Below are positions 13,023 through 24,271 of a DNA stretch of 64,000 bases, piece after piece (positions within the stretch are counted from its first letter, which is position 1; each line of letters opens with the position of its first letter). Origin of the DNA: Takakia lepidozioides (Eukaryota; Streptophyta; Takakiopsida; Takakiales; Takakiaceae). The notes beneath the pieces were generated by a model. It was not told the DNA's origin. It made no database searches and saw only the letters and a program-made list of their open reading frames with translations. The stretch is taken from assembly GCA_030704615.1 (NCBI GenBank), contig CM060731.1, forward strand, positions 26,908,001 through 26,972,000, given 5' to 3'. The position numbers were made by a program, and so were the translations under genes.

Positions 13023-14403
13023 TCTGCAAGTGTAGAACATTGCCACAACAACTATAGACAATGTCTATAGTAGGATAGCAGAGTTACAGGAGGATGTAGA
13101 CGGCCTGCAGACTCAAGTGGAGGACCTCACTTCAAATATCGACAAAAGAGTCTGTATACCTGAGGAACGGCTAATGGCTTCTTATTTACAAGCGAGAACT
13201 TTGGCTTTTCAGTCTTCTTCACAGGGGGTGCAGGAGATGCCAATGGTACAAGAGCCAATGCCACCAACACCACAACAAGTCACTGTGCCAGTAGCTGACC
13301 CTGTTGTTACTACAGCCACACCACAGCCACCACAGCCTGAGGTATGGGGGAATGCTGCTTTTAACCCACCTAAAACTCCAGCTGCAAGGGAGTACAGTCG
13401 GGCTATGATTATGCCCTTCAACCAAATTCCCATTGTGTTGGATTTAGCTTGGAAAGAATTTAGTCCTCCGCAGTCATTGGCACATTACTATCAAATCATG
13501 CGCATTTGGCTGCTAGTGGCCACTAGGACTAAAGTTCTTCCGAACAATCGACCAATTGAGGATCATCACTTTGCGCAGTACTGGCATGAGGCAAGTACCA
13601 TGTTGAAGGAATTAATTGCCTTCCAAATTGTACATGGATTCATTTATACCAAGACCAAAGAGGTAGCAAGTATTGTCATGGGCTGCGGGTTATACTACGC
13701 TGCTTGTTTTCTGGTACGTTATCACATTGAGCAACAGAAGATGCAAACGCGCTTTCTGAATTATTCCAGTGCTGATCATTGGGTCTTACCTTCAGTGCCA
13801 CCTCATATGTACCTATATGAGGCAAAAGTTATGATGCAAGAGGATTCTCAGATTCGTTCATGGTTTCATGCGGCCTGGAACAATTTGTCAACACAGAAAT
13901 TCGGGCCTGACGATATTTTCTTTAAGGGACATGAGGCATGGAAATATTTGCACAATTCACAAGTCATTGGTACACCACTCACCTGGACAGACAAGGAGCT
14001 CAGGGTCTTCACCAATTTTGCAATTCAGCGCTTACAACAAGTTTTACAATTTAAACTTCCAGACATGGTGGGACAACATTGTATGCCCCGGAGAATTCCA
14101 GTTAAAGTTTGACAGTTAAAACACCTCAGGGGGGACGAGGATTCTGATACAATTGTTTCTTCAGTGGACTCTTTTGACATGGCAGAGGACTATGCAAGGC
14201 AGATGGCAGAAAAGAAGCGACGGGGGTCTCCTATGCCTGAAAGATTACCTCGATATCAGCCTCCAGAGGGACTGACATATCCAGGTAGTGTTCAATCATC
14301 TCCCTCAACCAGTGACAGAACACGGGCTCACACACGGAGTCCTTCACGAGACTCTCAACGTCACAAGGGTGCTTGCTCACAAATCCCAAACAGTAAACCG
14401 TGA
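13023..14403 (+). pseudogene. element B2 accessory protein, C-terminal part
   Basis: This matches 35637-37018 of copy B1 closely. It begins inside the coiled-coil region (QNIATT), passes through a Pro-rich linker (VPPTPQQ, about 13258-13340) and then the C-terminal globular domain (MPFNQIPIVLDLAWKEF onward). A TGA at 14110-14112 replaces the arginine codon of B1; the same frame then continues with the Ser/Arg-rich tail (KKRRGSPMPERLP) to 14403. Function is unknown. The 5' side is a rearrangement junction with B1 sequence in reverse orientation. Confidence 0.8.
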
Positions 14404-14414
14404 GGACACGACTT

Positions 14415-14434
14415 TTTGAGAGGGGAAGGGGTAA
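14415..14434 (+). promoter_or_regulatory. polypurine tract of element B2
   Basis: The run gagaggggaagggg sits immediately before the LTR start TGTTAG, the expected position and composition of the plus-strand primer. Equivalent tracts precede the LTRs at 37056 (plus) and 52060 (minus). Confidence 0.75.
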
Positions 14435-15552
14435 TGTTAGAGGACTGTCTGGGACTTAGACACTTTTACGGGATCTGTGGGGTACCCTTAAATTTTTACA
14501 CAGACTGAGACCAACAAGAGCCTTAGGGGTGACAACAACACACTTTGGGGGGGGGGGGGGGGGGGGTTACACAGCCCGTCACAGTCCGACACAGCCCACA
14601 CAGCTCGTCACAGTCCGACACAACCCGTCACAGCCGACACAGCCAGACACAGCCAGTCACAGCCAACACAGCTCGTCACAGTCCGACACAGCCTGTCACA
14701 GCCAACACAGCTCGTCATAGCCAACACAACCCGTCACAGTCCGACACAGCTTGTCACAGCCAACACAGCCCGTCACAGTCCAACACAGCCGACACAGCCA
14801 GACACAGCCGTCACAGCCAGTCACAGCTTGACACAGCTGACACAGTCCAACACAGTCGCACAGCCAGTCATAGCTTGACACAGCTGTCACGACCATAGGG
14901 AACGGATAGCAGGACAGGGAATGACTGTGGGGAACAACATCTGCGAATGGAACATGTTAGTTCACGGATGACGGTTAGTGAGGGAAACGGTTAGAACAAC
15001 GGGTAGGAAGATAAAGCCAGGAGCGAGGACTGGAAAAGGATCAATTCTGGGGGGAGCACTTCTGGAGGGGGACTTCGAACATCACTGGGGGAAAAATGAG
15101 GCAGAGAGCGCATCTCTGAGGAGAAGGAGGGAGAGCACGGAGTAGGAGGAGGACGATCTATTGATGCTTGATGAATGCAAGCAGTAGAGTTGTAAGGTAG
15201 AGCAGATTAGAGACTCCATGGCTTCAGCCTGATATTTGATAGATATTAATCTGATACATACTTCATACTCACACTGTGTAGAGAGATCTGAGTGAAGCTG
15301 TGGAATGAATGGATGAGTTGGTGGAATCCGATAGATTGCTGAAGCAAACTGATACTTAATTACCAACAGTAAGGTAACTAGCTAACATGAATGCGGGAAG
15401 GAAAACAAATAGGAAACACCCCCATGATACACTAGTTGTAGGTCATGACTGATTGTTTTGAGCGGGCTGAGTGCTTAGAGATTTCCAACTCTTCTATCTT
15501 GGAGTTTCCGCCTCGGATAGCGAAGGGATGGGTGAGTAAAAGTCGCGCGACA
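14435..15552 (+). repeat. element B LTR (1118 bases)
   Basis: Starts TGTTAGAGG and ends GCGCGACA. It aligns along its length with 37056-38099 and the reverse of 50984-52060. A block of short tandem repeats (CACAGCC plus three variable bases) fills about 14570-14895 and varies in copy number between LTRs. A 21-base poly-G run at about 14546-14566 precedes that block. At 15553 it runs straight into the middle of protease (AAGCTTGGTCTAAG) with no primer-binding site, so sequence was lost here. Confidence 0.9.
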
Positions 15553-17233
15553 GAAGCTTGGTCTAAGTAACATGAAACCAGCCCCATTTACAGTAACAAT
15601 GGCAGATCAAAGGAGTGTACAGCCATTGGGATTGATAAGAGGAGTTAAGATACAGATACAGAAGATGATCTTTATGATCACAGTAACTGTGTTGAAGATG
15701 GATGAAGTCATGGAGGCTTACTCCTTATTATTGGGACGTCCGTGGCTGAAACAGGCCAGGGTATTCCATGACTGGAATTCTCAGTTACTAACAGTGCATA
15801 ATGGGATGCACGAGATACAAATTACCACAAAGAAATCTAGTAGATTACCTGCTATGAGAAGACCTCGAGGGGTCAGAGAGTATGATTGGAGAGGAGGACT
15901 GGATGAGGAGCAGGAAGCTACCCTGTTTGCTGCATACCCAGAGTGGGAGCAGGTTGCAGAGATGCGGCTGGAAGGCCTAAGTTGTTTAAGAGGTATCTGT
16001 TGTGGTGCAACACCAATTGAAGAGGAAACCAGCAGTTACCCATCACATTTCTATGAAGAAAGAGAAGGAGGAATGGAAATCCTAGAGGAACCAGCCACTA
16101 TGAGTTTACAGGATGAAGTGGTGACTGGTTGGACAATCACAGCTGATGAGCAGGTGAGGGAAGTGAATGTGGGAACTGAAGAGGAACCGAGGATGGTGAA
16201 GGTAGGAGCTGATTTGGAGCCAGAATTCTTTGAAGAAGCTAAGAGTTTGGTCATCAAATACAGAGATGTATTTGCTTGGAGCTATGAGGATCTAAAAGGG
16301 ATACCACTTGAAATCTGTCAGCATAAGATTGAATTGGAACCAGGATCAGTACCAATCAAGCAGGCAAGGTACAAAATGAATCCCAACTATGCACAGAAGG
16401 TTGGAGAAGAGATCAAGAAGTTGGCTGAGGCTAAGTTTATATACCCAATAGAATATACAACTTGGTTGTCACCCATTGTGATAGTTCCCAAGAAGAATGG
16501 TAAACTAAGAGTTTGTGTGAACTACAAGAAGCTGAATGCTTGTACGAAGAAAGATCCTTTCCCTTTGCCATTCACAGAAGCAGTATTGGACATTGTGGCA
16601 GGCCATGAGATGTACTCATTCATGGATGGCTTCAGTGGTTATAATCAAGTGCAAGTGGCAGAAGAAGACCAAGGAAAGACAGCTTTTATCACAGACTGGG
16701 GTGCTTATGCGTACAAAGTCATGCCCTTTGGACTTTGTAATGCACCAGCAACCTTTCAGAGAGTGATAAGTGAATCTTTTCATGAATATCTGAATGATTT
16801 CATGCAGGTATTCTTGGATGATTTCAGTGTGTACAGCTCTAAGAATGAGCACTTGCATAAATTGGAGTTATGTCTGGCCAGATGCAGGATGAGAGGTCTG
16901 GGCCTGAATCTAGAGAAGTGTACTTTCTGTGTGAACTCAGGGGTGCCATTGGGACACATTGTGTGCAAGAAGGGACTTCTGGTGGATCCCAGGAAAATAG
17001 AGGCCATTAAAGCCTCTCCACCACCAGTGAATGTTAAGTGTCTAAGGAGATTCCTTGGGCAAACCAGTTATTACAGAAGATTTGTCAGACGGTATGCACA
17101 GATAGCAGCACCATTGAGCAAACTTCTGAAGAAATATGCAGTGTTTGCATGGACACCTGAATGTCAACAGGCTTTTGAGGAACTTACATTGTCAGTAACA
17201 ACTACACCTGTGCTGATTAATCCTCACTGGTAG
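15553..17233 (+). pseudogene. pol: element B2 pol fragment: end of protease and RT
   Basis: A frame of 553 residues from 15572 corresponds to B1 from about residue 785. It contains the end of the protease region, the whole Tat/Athila-type RT (GFSGYNQ, MPFGLCNAPATFQ, FLDDFSV) and the connection domain up to VLINPHW. The start is cut by the LTR junction at 15552, so gag and the protease active site are missing. At about 17231 the frame jumps about 1 kb to integrase. It cannot be autonomous. Confidence 0.9.
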
Positions 17234-17788
17234 GAATTTATCAGTGATTAGGGAAGTCACTTCATTAATGAGACCATTGAATTATTGACTAAAGAGTTCA
17301 TGATTGTGCATAGGAAGAGTACAACATATTACCCACAGGGTAATGGGCAGGCAGAGGCTACCAACAAAATACTATGTACTATCTTGGCTAAGATAGTCAA
17401 TGCAAACAGAACGGATTGGGATACAAAGCTGCTGACAGCTTTGTGGTCATACAGAACTTCATATAAAGTCAACACTAAGTATACACCATTCCAATTAGTT
17501 TATGGTATGGAAGCTTTACTTCCAGTGGAATTCCTGTTACCTACCATGAGAACGGAATGGGGAAAGAGAATGGAATTGGAAGATTCAATTAAGGTCAGGA
17601 AACATGAATTATACCATGTGGAAGAAGTACGTGTTGATGCAGCTGATAACATGACCAGAATTCAGATGAAGAGAAAGGAACAGTTTGATGAAGGCAAGAT
17701 AAAGACTTTTAAGACGGGAGATTTGGTTCTCTGGTTGCAGAAGAAGGGAAAGATTAAAGCTTCTAAGCTTAAATCACCATGGAAATGA
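17234..17788 (+). pseudogene. pol: element B2 integrase fragment
   Basis: After an internal deletion removing RNase H and the N-terminal half of integrase (compare 30594-31645 in B1), the sequence resumes at ISD with an in-frame TAG at 17249-17251 in place of the glutamine codon. It continues with the catalytic-E region (GQAEATNK) and the C-terminal integrase segment (PFQLVYGMEALLP, VRKHELYHVEEV). A TGA at 17786-17788 ends it where B3 reads on. The same TAG occurs in B3 at 41761-41763. Confidence 0.85.
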
Positions 17789-18019
17789 CCTTATGTCATA
17801 CAGAAAATGTATGATAACAACACCGCCATGTTACAAACCATTAACAAAGAGATGCTGGGAAGAGTCAATGCCAATAAGTTGAAGGGGTACAGTGGTATCC
17901 ATGACAAACCATTGCAGCATGATTTGCATGTTGAAACGCAAAAACAGTCACGGGCTGCGCCAGTGATACCAACAGAGTATGGAGCACTTGTCGCTAGACC
18001 GAGCGTATATGACGAGGGC

Positions 18020-18184
18020 GGGCAGTACCGGCGCGACAACATATCACAGCCCAGCACGGCGCGACACAGCATATCACAGCCCAGCACGGCGCAACACAGC
18101 CTATCACAGCCCAGCACAGCGTGTCACAGCCTATCACAGCTTACCACAATGCCACACAGCCTATCACAGCGTACCACAACCTAC
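18020..18184 (+). repeat. tandem repeat linker of element B2
   Basis: Short tandem copies built on CACAGCC plus TATCACAGCCCAGCACGG-like phrases. Read in the integrase-linked frame they encode a ten-residue repeat like RRDTAYHSPA. It has fewer copies than B1 (about 32440-32757) and B3 (about 40660-40975). Confidence 0.85.
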
Positions 18185-18670
18185 TAGGGTTACACAATCC
18201 ATATGATCAGTGACAGGTGGACGTGGGTTAACATCCGGAGAGTGGCCAGCGGAAAAGTGGACAAAGGCACGTGTAAAAATGGACACGTGGACGCCAGGGC
18301 GAGACACACAGCTGGACATGGATTGCAAGGGCGACTGTCATCAAGGAAAAAGACAAAATTGGCCGTCAAAGTACCTACCCGACACATTAACTTATTATGG
18401 GCCCATTAATGCATACGGGGAAAGGGTAACGGAACCTTTAAAAGTACCGAAAAGCAAAATCCATGTCATATGTGCTATCCTAGTGGACAGTACAGAGTCG
18501 AAAATCCATGGAAGGAAATGAAATCTAAAATCCAGTCATAGCAGTTACATCCAATCAAAGGCCAGAAGCAGAATCAAGAAAATGGAGGAATTTTAAGCGC
18601 AAGAGTCGGCGTCGTTCCAAGTAACGGGCGTCACGACGGGACAGACCATCAATGCTATAGCTTTGAAGCT

Positions 18671-19345
18671 ATGGAGGAACTAACAGACTATACGCTCGCG
18701 ATACTACTTACGCAGTGGCACGGGGATAGAAGAACAGAGAGTATCTTTTCTCTTAATCGATGCTTGCAAGCCCCGCATGCTTACAAGAAATTACCCATAG
18801 CATTTTGTGGCAACCATACGTTTATGCTTTGTGCCCTGCAGGCATTTCTTCAATTGTTACAGCCAAAACCTTTCTGTGGGTCTAGAATGAAGAGAGTGAG
18901 AGGAATGGAAGAAATCAGGGTGAAGAGCACCACAATCCTGCAGAAACAAACGATTGCTACTCCACAGGCGGTACAGTTACTGAAGGAGCTGCGATTAGAA
19001 GGATTGCAAAGCAAAGATTGGACATTGCACCATAGGCAGTACATGTTACAATTCTTGCAGAACTTTGAGCCTAGGATAGGAGCAACAACGGTGAAGGGAG
19101 TTGAATTAGAAATTACTCCCCTATACCTACAGCAATTGTTTGAATTGCCATCAGGTCAGGTGCATGTGGAGGAGCACAGGGCAAGACTGCAAATAGGGGA
19201 CTTATTCCAAGAAGGGAGTTTATTTAAAACTCAGGGTTATGCTTGTACCAAGGCCGTCTACCCAGGACTAAGGGAGGTAGGCCAGGTATTGAACGTTCTG
19301 TTTGCCATGAAACAGAACCAACAGTATTTGAGCAGATCCTTCACA
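18671..19345 (+). pseudogene. element B2 accessory protein, N-terminal part
   Basis: Starts MEELTDYTLAILLTQW and matches 33248-33930 of B1 almost codon for codon, with the conserved FCGNHTFMLCALQAF and VELEITPLYLQQLF segments. The match stops after RSFTEE at about 19345, and the following frame to 19426 is unrelated sequence. It is therefore truncated by a junction with flanking DNA. Function is not recognised. Confidence 0.8.
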
Positions 19346-20449
19346 GAGGAAGTTGGTCTTCTTATAGTTAGCAGTGGTAGGAATCTGTCAGGGCCAGTCG
19401 ACATTCTAAGTGCTCGCATCTCGTGAGCACTACTTTCGCTCTTGGCCCTCTCCTAGCTGTTTTTTTTTCTCTTAATCATAGCTCTCCACATCATCCTCTT
19501 GGATGGATTTCTCTCCGTTAAAGTATTCAGGGTTCTTCCCTCACCGTCAGGTGTGTTTGCCTTATGGCCCCACTTGGGTTTATTTTTTCCCCTCACATAA
19601 TAAAATGCAAGATAATTTTTGAAAATAAATAAATAAAAATGTACATTGACCTTTGACCGTGGGCCCCACACCATCCCACACATTACTAGACAATACATAC
19701 TTGAACCTAAGACCTCTCCATTATAGCATCACTAAGTCATTTTGCACTAATCAACACACCTATTACACATATATGCACCACATGAGTGGTTTGATTGTAT
19801 AACAAATTTTGAAATATAAAGATTTTGACACGTTTAGTCATAGTCATTTATATGATTATTAGTCATTTATACCATATAACATGACATCACAGCCACAGTC
19901 ATGTAGTATACATAACTATGACATGTCATCCAGTCATAGACAAGAGTTACACATGTGTATAAGACATGTCATCCTATCCTAGACATACTCATGACTCTTA
20001 GTTATAAGAACCATGACATATCATCACATCCTAGACTTACACATAACTATTTTTCATATATTCCATCCGACGTCACCACGGTCAACCAGCGTTGACCTCG
20101 GGACCAGTCACATAGTTAGGTGGATGATTGCGGGCGAATAATTTATTCATTTCTAATTGCTTTCACGATTCTGTAGTCATGCGTTTACTCAGATGTGCCA
20201 TGACGACGAGAAAGCCACGGTCATGAAACCTAGGTTCTCTTGTAGTGCATGCCCTGCTCATCTGTCTTTTTTTCAGCATTCACAAATCAATCTTTGGTGC
20301 TTGAGGACATTACAACACTCACATTGACTATTTCTACTCTTGAATGAGTTAGCTCATTGGATTTTTCATGGATTTCTGAAGTTTTTAGCTTTAGAGCTTT
20401 AAATCTTGACAGCTTTTGCTGGAATTTTCTCGATAGTCTTGTGACAGTG
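19346..20449. other. gene-free flank of chromovirus A
   Basis: No gene is seen. AT-rich DNA with a degenerate tandem repeat at 19880-20050. It ends with cagtg (20445-20449), the target-site copy next to the A LTR. Before the inversion this DNA would have continued the left flank that ends at 3594. Confidence 0.6.
19880..20050. repeat. degenerate tandem repeat, about 60-70 bases per unit
   Basis: Three diverged units share a phrase like catgacatgtcatc, followed by atcctagac or a close variant and a cataactat-type tract. No coding frame is preserved. Confidence 0.5.
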
Positions 20450-21175
20450 TGTCGCGGCCCTTTGCCTTGAGGGCAGGGGGTCGGGACACATGAGGGGCTG
20501 CCCCTGTGGTGGGGGCAGCGGCAGTGATAGGTATGGGGGGCTGAAGCACCCTTGAGTGCCCAAGGCACTCAGGGAAGCGGAGGCGCTCACTAGGTGGAGC
20601 CCCGCACACCGGGTTGCGGTGGGGGTGGCTCCACAAGGGGTGGTGGTAGCTTAGCGGGACTTAGTGGGGGTGGCATAGGACTCACCATGGGGGCGGAGAC
20701 CTCGTGGTGGGAGTCGTGGGGAGTCTTGGGACTCATCACGGTCCATAGGGGCCGTGGTGAGCGGGCCAAGACTCACCGCGACTCATCACCGGGAGTCGAG
20801 GGTTTTCGTGGTGGTTCGCCATAAAATGGCATGGCTGGTTGTGAAACCCCCGCGGACAGCTACAGAAGTATATATAGGGAGTAGTAACCCCGAGAACGGT
20901 GCAAGCCCGTTGGTGACCAAAAACTAGTGAGTAAGCGAGCGAGCCGGAAAGCGACCAAAGAGTGGGGAGCTGTTCCGGACTGCCATCTACCAAAGGGAAT
21001 TCCTCTAGGGCCAAATAGGTGGAGGGTTTAGTGGGAAGCAAAGGGGGGACCGTTATGTCCCGGTGAGCAGCCGAAGCTCCAAGTTGGCCCGGCGGCCAGG
21101 TTGGGAGTCAGGCGCGCACATCAAAGTGAGTAACTATGACTTGAAGGGGAGCTTACCGAAGTGAGGTGCGCGACA
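20450..21175 (+). repeat. chromovirus A, 5' LTR (726 bases)
   Basis: Begins TGTCGCGG, ends GCGCGACA and is followed by a tRNA primer site, so it is the 5' LTR. It is an inverted, nearly identical copy of 3595-4320. The preceding five bases cagtg match the other LTR's outer flank when that is read on the element strand. The small divergence between the LTRs, together with an open pol, suggests a fairly recent insertion. Confidence 0.93.
20867..20877 (+). promoter_or_regulatory. TATA-like box in chromovirus A LTR
   Basis: gtatatatagg lies about 300 bases before the LTR end, a plausible core promoter for element RNA. The same motif is conserved in the other LTR. Placing the transcript start about 30 bases downstream is inference. 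Confidence 0.5.
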
Positions 21176-21177
21176 CT

Positions 21178-21189
21178 TGGTATCAGAGC
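21178..21189 (+). promoter_or_regulatory. primer-binding site, initiator Met-tRNA
   Basis: TGGTATCAGAGC, two bases after the LTR end, is the complement of the 3' end of plant initiator methionine tRNA and the classic primer site of plant Ty3/gypsy and Ty1/copia elements. It fixes the LTR boundary and the element's orientation. Confidence 0.93.
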
Positions 21190-21230
21190 TTAGAGTTCAG
21201 TACGCGATCGTCCTTGGGATTGGCCTCATC

Positions 21231-22384
21231 ATGGGGTCGGGCAAGCCGAAGCGAAAGCGGAACGGCCCAAAAGATGATGATCCCGGTGAGCCCGATGGGG
21301 GCGACGTGTCACCGAGGCGGCCGTTTGAGGAAGCGATGCATGTTTCCAAAAACGAGGCCGCTCAAGAGCGGGAGGAATCCGAGGAGTCGGAGCCCGAGGA
21401 ATCCTTGAGAGCTCCGACAAACCAAGAGATGCCTCCCATGCCGGCAGCCTTTTGGGAAGGGTTGTTGGTGCAGTTTGGTGGGACGTTGAAAGACGTGTTG
21501 AAGGCGGCTAATGCCACTTCCACTAAGGCAAAGTTTAAGGTGAAGCCTAAGGAACCCGGCACCTTCGAGGGCGTCCGAAATCGGAAGGCACTCAACACCT
21601 GGCTCTTGGAGCTGGAGCAGTACTTCCGGGCGGCCAAGTTGAGTGACGAGGATCGCGTGGAAGTGGCTCCCACCTATTTGAGGGGCTATGCTCAACAATG
21701 GTGGCAGAAACGCCTTCACGACCGAGGTCCAAGTCCGGAAACCTTGAACTGGAGTGGGTTCAAGGAATTGATGAAGAGACAGTTTGTGCCCCTCAACGCG
21801 TCCTGGCTTGCCCGGGACAAGATGAGGAATTTGAAGCAAACAGATGACATTCGGGGGTATGTCCAGGCTTTCAATGTGCTGTTGCTTGAAGTCGCGGACA
21901 TGGCAGAACCAGAAATGGTCTTCAACTTTGTGGCGGGACTGGCCCTATGGGCCAGGCGGAAGTTGGAGGAGAAGCCACGACTTTGAACGAGGCAATTGAG
22001 AGGGCTGAATGTTTCTCGGATGTCCCTAGGGGTGAGAGACAAGGCCGTACGGAGCTGAACCACAAGAAGACCCGGCGGGAAGGTGACTCCTTCCGACCGG
22101 AAAAGAAGTGGGATAGGCCACGCGGCGACAATGGCACGTGGAAATCGAAGGGAGGGCCTTCACACGTCAAGGCGGCACCCGGTGCTTCGAAAGGAAAAGC
22201 GGGTGGAGCGGCTTATGGCGGACAGAAGGCGACCTTTGATGTACTGTGTTTCAATTGCGGGGAGCCCGGACATGGCCAAGAAGTGCATGAAGCCCCGGCA
22301 ATTGAACATGACTCGGGCGACCACGGAGCTGTCGGAAGATACCATCAGTTGCTTGGTGGAAGCGGTGGTCGCCAGGACTTGCAA
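21231..22384 (+). pseudogene. gag: chromovirus A gag (frameshifted)
   Basis: The first ATG in the open frame after the primer site is at 21231. The N-terminus is charged; a retrotransposon capsid domain follows (FEGVRNRKALNTWLLELEQYF, then YAQQWWQKR and FKELMKRQF). A one-base loss near 21979 shifts the frame before LNEAIERAECFSD. A second shift near 22275 falls inside the CCHC zinc knuckle (CFNCGEPGH, then AKKC in another frame). Gag is therefore not expressible as one protein, although pol is intact. At 22379-22384 it is interrupted by transposon T1, and the frame resumes at 30226. Confidence 0.9.
22379..22384 (+). repeat. left target-site copy of T1 (TTGCAA)
   Basis: TTGCAA here and at 30226-30231 flank T1. 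Removing the insertion and one copy rejoins the gag frame (act tgc aac gta). The hexamer is its own complement, so a shorter duplication plus terminal bases cannot be fully excluded. Confidence 0.7.
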
Positions 22385-22450
22385 GGGAGGTTTACTATTT
22401 CATGAGCAGAAACCATGAGCCATGAGCCATGAGCCGCATGAGCCGCATGA
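22385..22450 (+). repeat. T1 left terminal inverted repeat and CATGAGC repeats
   Basis: The terminal segment is followed by at least five copies of CATGAGC or CATGAGCC in tandem. The right end (30180-30225) carries the same heptamer in inverted orientation. Short subterminal repeats of this kind are often transposase-binding sites; that role is inferred. Confidence 0.75.
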
Positions 22451-23293
22451 GCGGTGAGCCGAAGTCTAAGATACGCGGTTTTCATGAGCGGACTTCTCCA
22501 AATTTGGAAATGCGGCAGATTAAAAAAGTATTAAAATAATAGTTTTTAATTTGACATTGCTGTTTTTGGAAGTTCCAGATCCTAAAATGCGGCAAAGATA
22601 TGTCGTGAGTAACAATTCCGCTCATGGTTTTGTAAATCTGCTCATGGAAAAAACTGACCGTGCAATGAGAAATCCAGTATACCACAGCAAAAGGACGCTG
22701 CATACTGGCGTGTATAGAGTATTCCGCGGTTTTATATGCCCTAACATTGGAATGAAGCTGACCCTTCTGTCACGATTGTATGATCCCCATGCAACAACAC
22801 AGTCTGCAGTGCTTGAAAATTCTTGCTTCTTCCTGCATTCTGCGGGAAAGGTTTGCCACTCCACTAGGAAATGCGGTGCCGCATTACGGTTCGCATGTGC
22901 GAGAATTCTGAGGGGTTCAGTGTTCTCGACGGTCGGCGCCCTAAAGACTCGGTGCGATTATCTTACTATGACCAAGGCTGCAACTACCAGTACCTACTAC
23001 GTTACTTGGAACTGCGGCGCCGCATTTTCTTGCCGGGGGTCGAATGAGATAAGCAAAGTTTGGGACAGCAGAAAAACAAGAACCCCCAAAAAAACAAAAA
23101 TCCAGGCACGTGGAAACAGAAGGTAATGACATAGTATTATCTTAGTTTGACCAAAATAGGTTACTGGTAGACAAGACATAAGTCAAACCTTTCTGTAGCC
23201 AAAGTTAGAGGTACTTGCAGTAGTACAGTTCTACTATAACTGAAACTCCGAAAAGGATGGGCGTAACATTGTCTTGTGCCCCGCAAGCCAAGC
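22451..23293. other. T1 left arm, no confident gene
   Basis: A plus-strand frame of 191 codons (22551-23126) exists, but its counterpart in T2 (44425-44649) is broken early, so it is probably not coding. Isolated copies of the array palindrome occur at about 22864-22880 and 23010-23027, at places matched in the T2 arm (44737 and 44839). Confidence 0.5.
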
Positions 23294-24115
23294 TCATTGG
23301 TCCCCTGGATCCATATTCAGAAGAGTGTACATCTCGTCGGGGCTCAACGCTAGTGCATGTATGAAGTGATGAGTTGTGGAATTACACCAGAGGCTCTTTA
23401 GGTACACGTAGTACAGATGCTTGCAAGGGCAGTATGATGCCCCCTTCTTCGCCATGATCTGGAAGTCGGTGCAATTGCAGGTGGGTAATTCTGAAATGGT
23501 GATGGTGTACACCTCATTGCGGACAACTGAGCCTGCCGTGGCCATCTGATACACACGCCCGAAGCCTGGTGGGGGCATTTATGTTGAGCTCTGGATTGTA
23601 TAGTTCATCCCAAGTGCATTCCCCATCCTTGTCTCGTTCACTTTTGAGGGACGTCGCCGTCTCTTCGGTTTTCCCCAACGGTGTGTAGGATGCTTAGAGT
23701 TGTCACATACATTTGTTCTTGCTCTCATAGGGGTCGGTGGTGGAGGCTGTGGAACCGGAAATGGTTGTCTGGGGACGTCAGTGCGCTGCACCATCCAAAA
23801 TCCTGCTGCAGTAAGGGCGTCGGCCTCAACCTGACTCATATTGTATCCCGGTTCCACCAGCCACACCGGGGGAGCCTCTGGCACTGCTTATATGCCGTAC
23901 TTGGGCTTTCCATAGACACAAGTCATAATGTCATGCCTACAGAACCAGAACTGGGTCGTCGTCGCCGCCTCCGCAAACTTTGCATGGACAAATCTTCCCG
24001 TGAAAGTAGGAGCAGGGACAACCCCAACTGGGTTCCTTCTTATCATCTATCCACAATGTTGTCGTGTATCACTCAAATTGCAGAACACTTGCCTCATATG
24101 GGGTGCCGCAGACTG
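23294..24115 (-). pseudogene. T1 SWIM zinc-finger gene, C-terminal part
   Basis: Homologous to the better-preserved T2 gene (45112-46540). It contains FTGRFVHAKFAEA, HDIMTCVYGKPKYG, a Pro-rich run (PVPQPPPPTP), a basic patch (GKPKRRRRPSK) and a SWIM finger (CNCTDFQ...CPCKH, the CxC...CxH zinc pattern), ending NMDPGDQ. Stops and shifts break it into at least three pieces (near 24047, 23880 and 23579). SWIM domains bind DNA or protein and are found in MULE transposases among others. No catalytic domain is visible, so it could be a transposase remnant or a separate DNA-binding factor. Its 5' side abuts the palindrome array. Confidence 0.75.
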
Positions 24116-24271
24116 ACACCGAATTTGATCCACTGAGGAGCGAGTATGGGTGGATGTCAAGGGGACGGAACTCCGACGATGCATTTTCGTCCAGGCTGCC
24201 ATCAACATGTACCCCTTCAGTGGATTTTGGGGAAGTGAGGTGGGCGGACTGCCATTCGAGCTTGCGGTGGG

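Noticed and set aside
22551-23126. 191-codon plus-strand frame in the T1 left arm
   Set aside because: Its T2 counterpart is broken after about 75 codons and no motif is visible.
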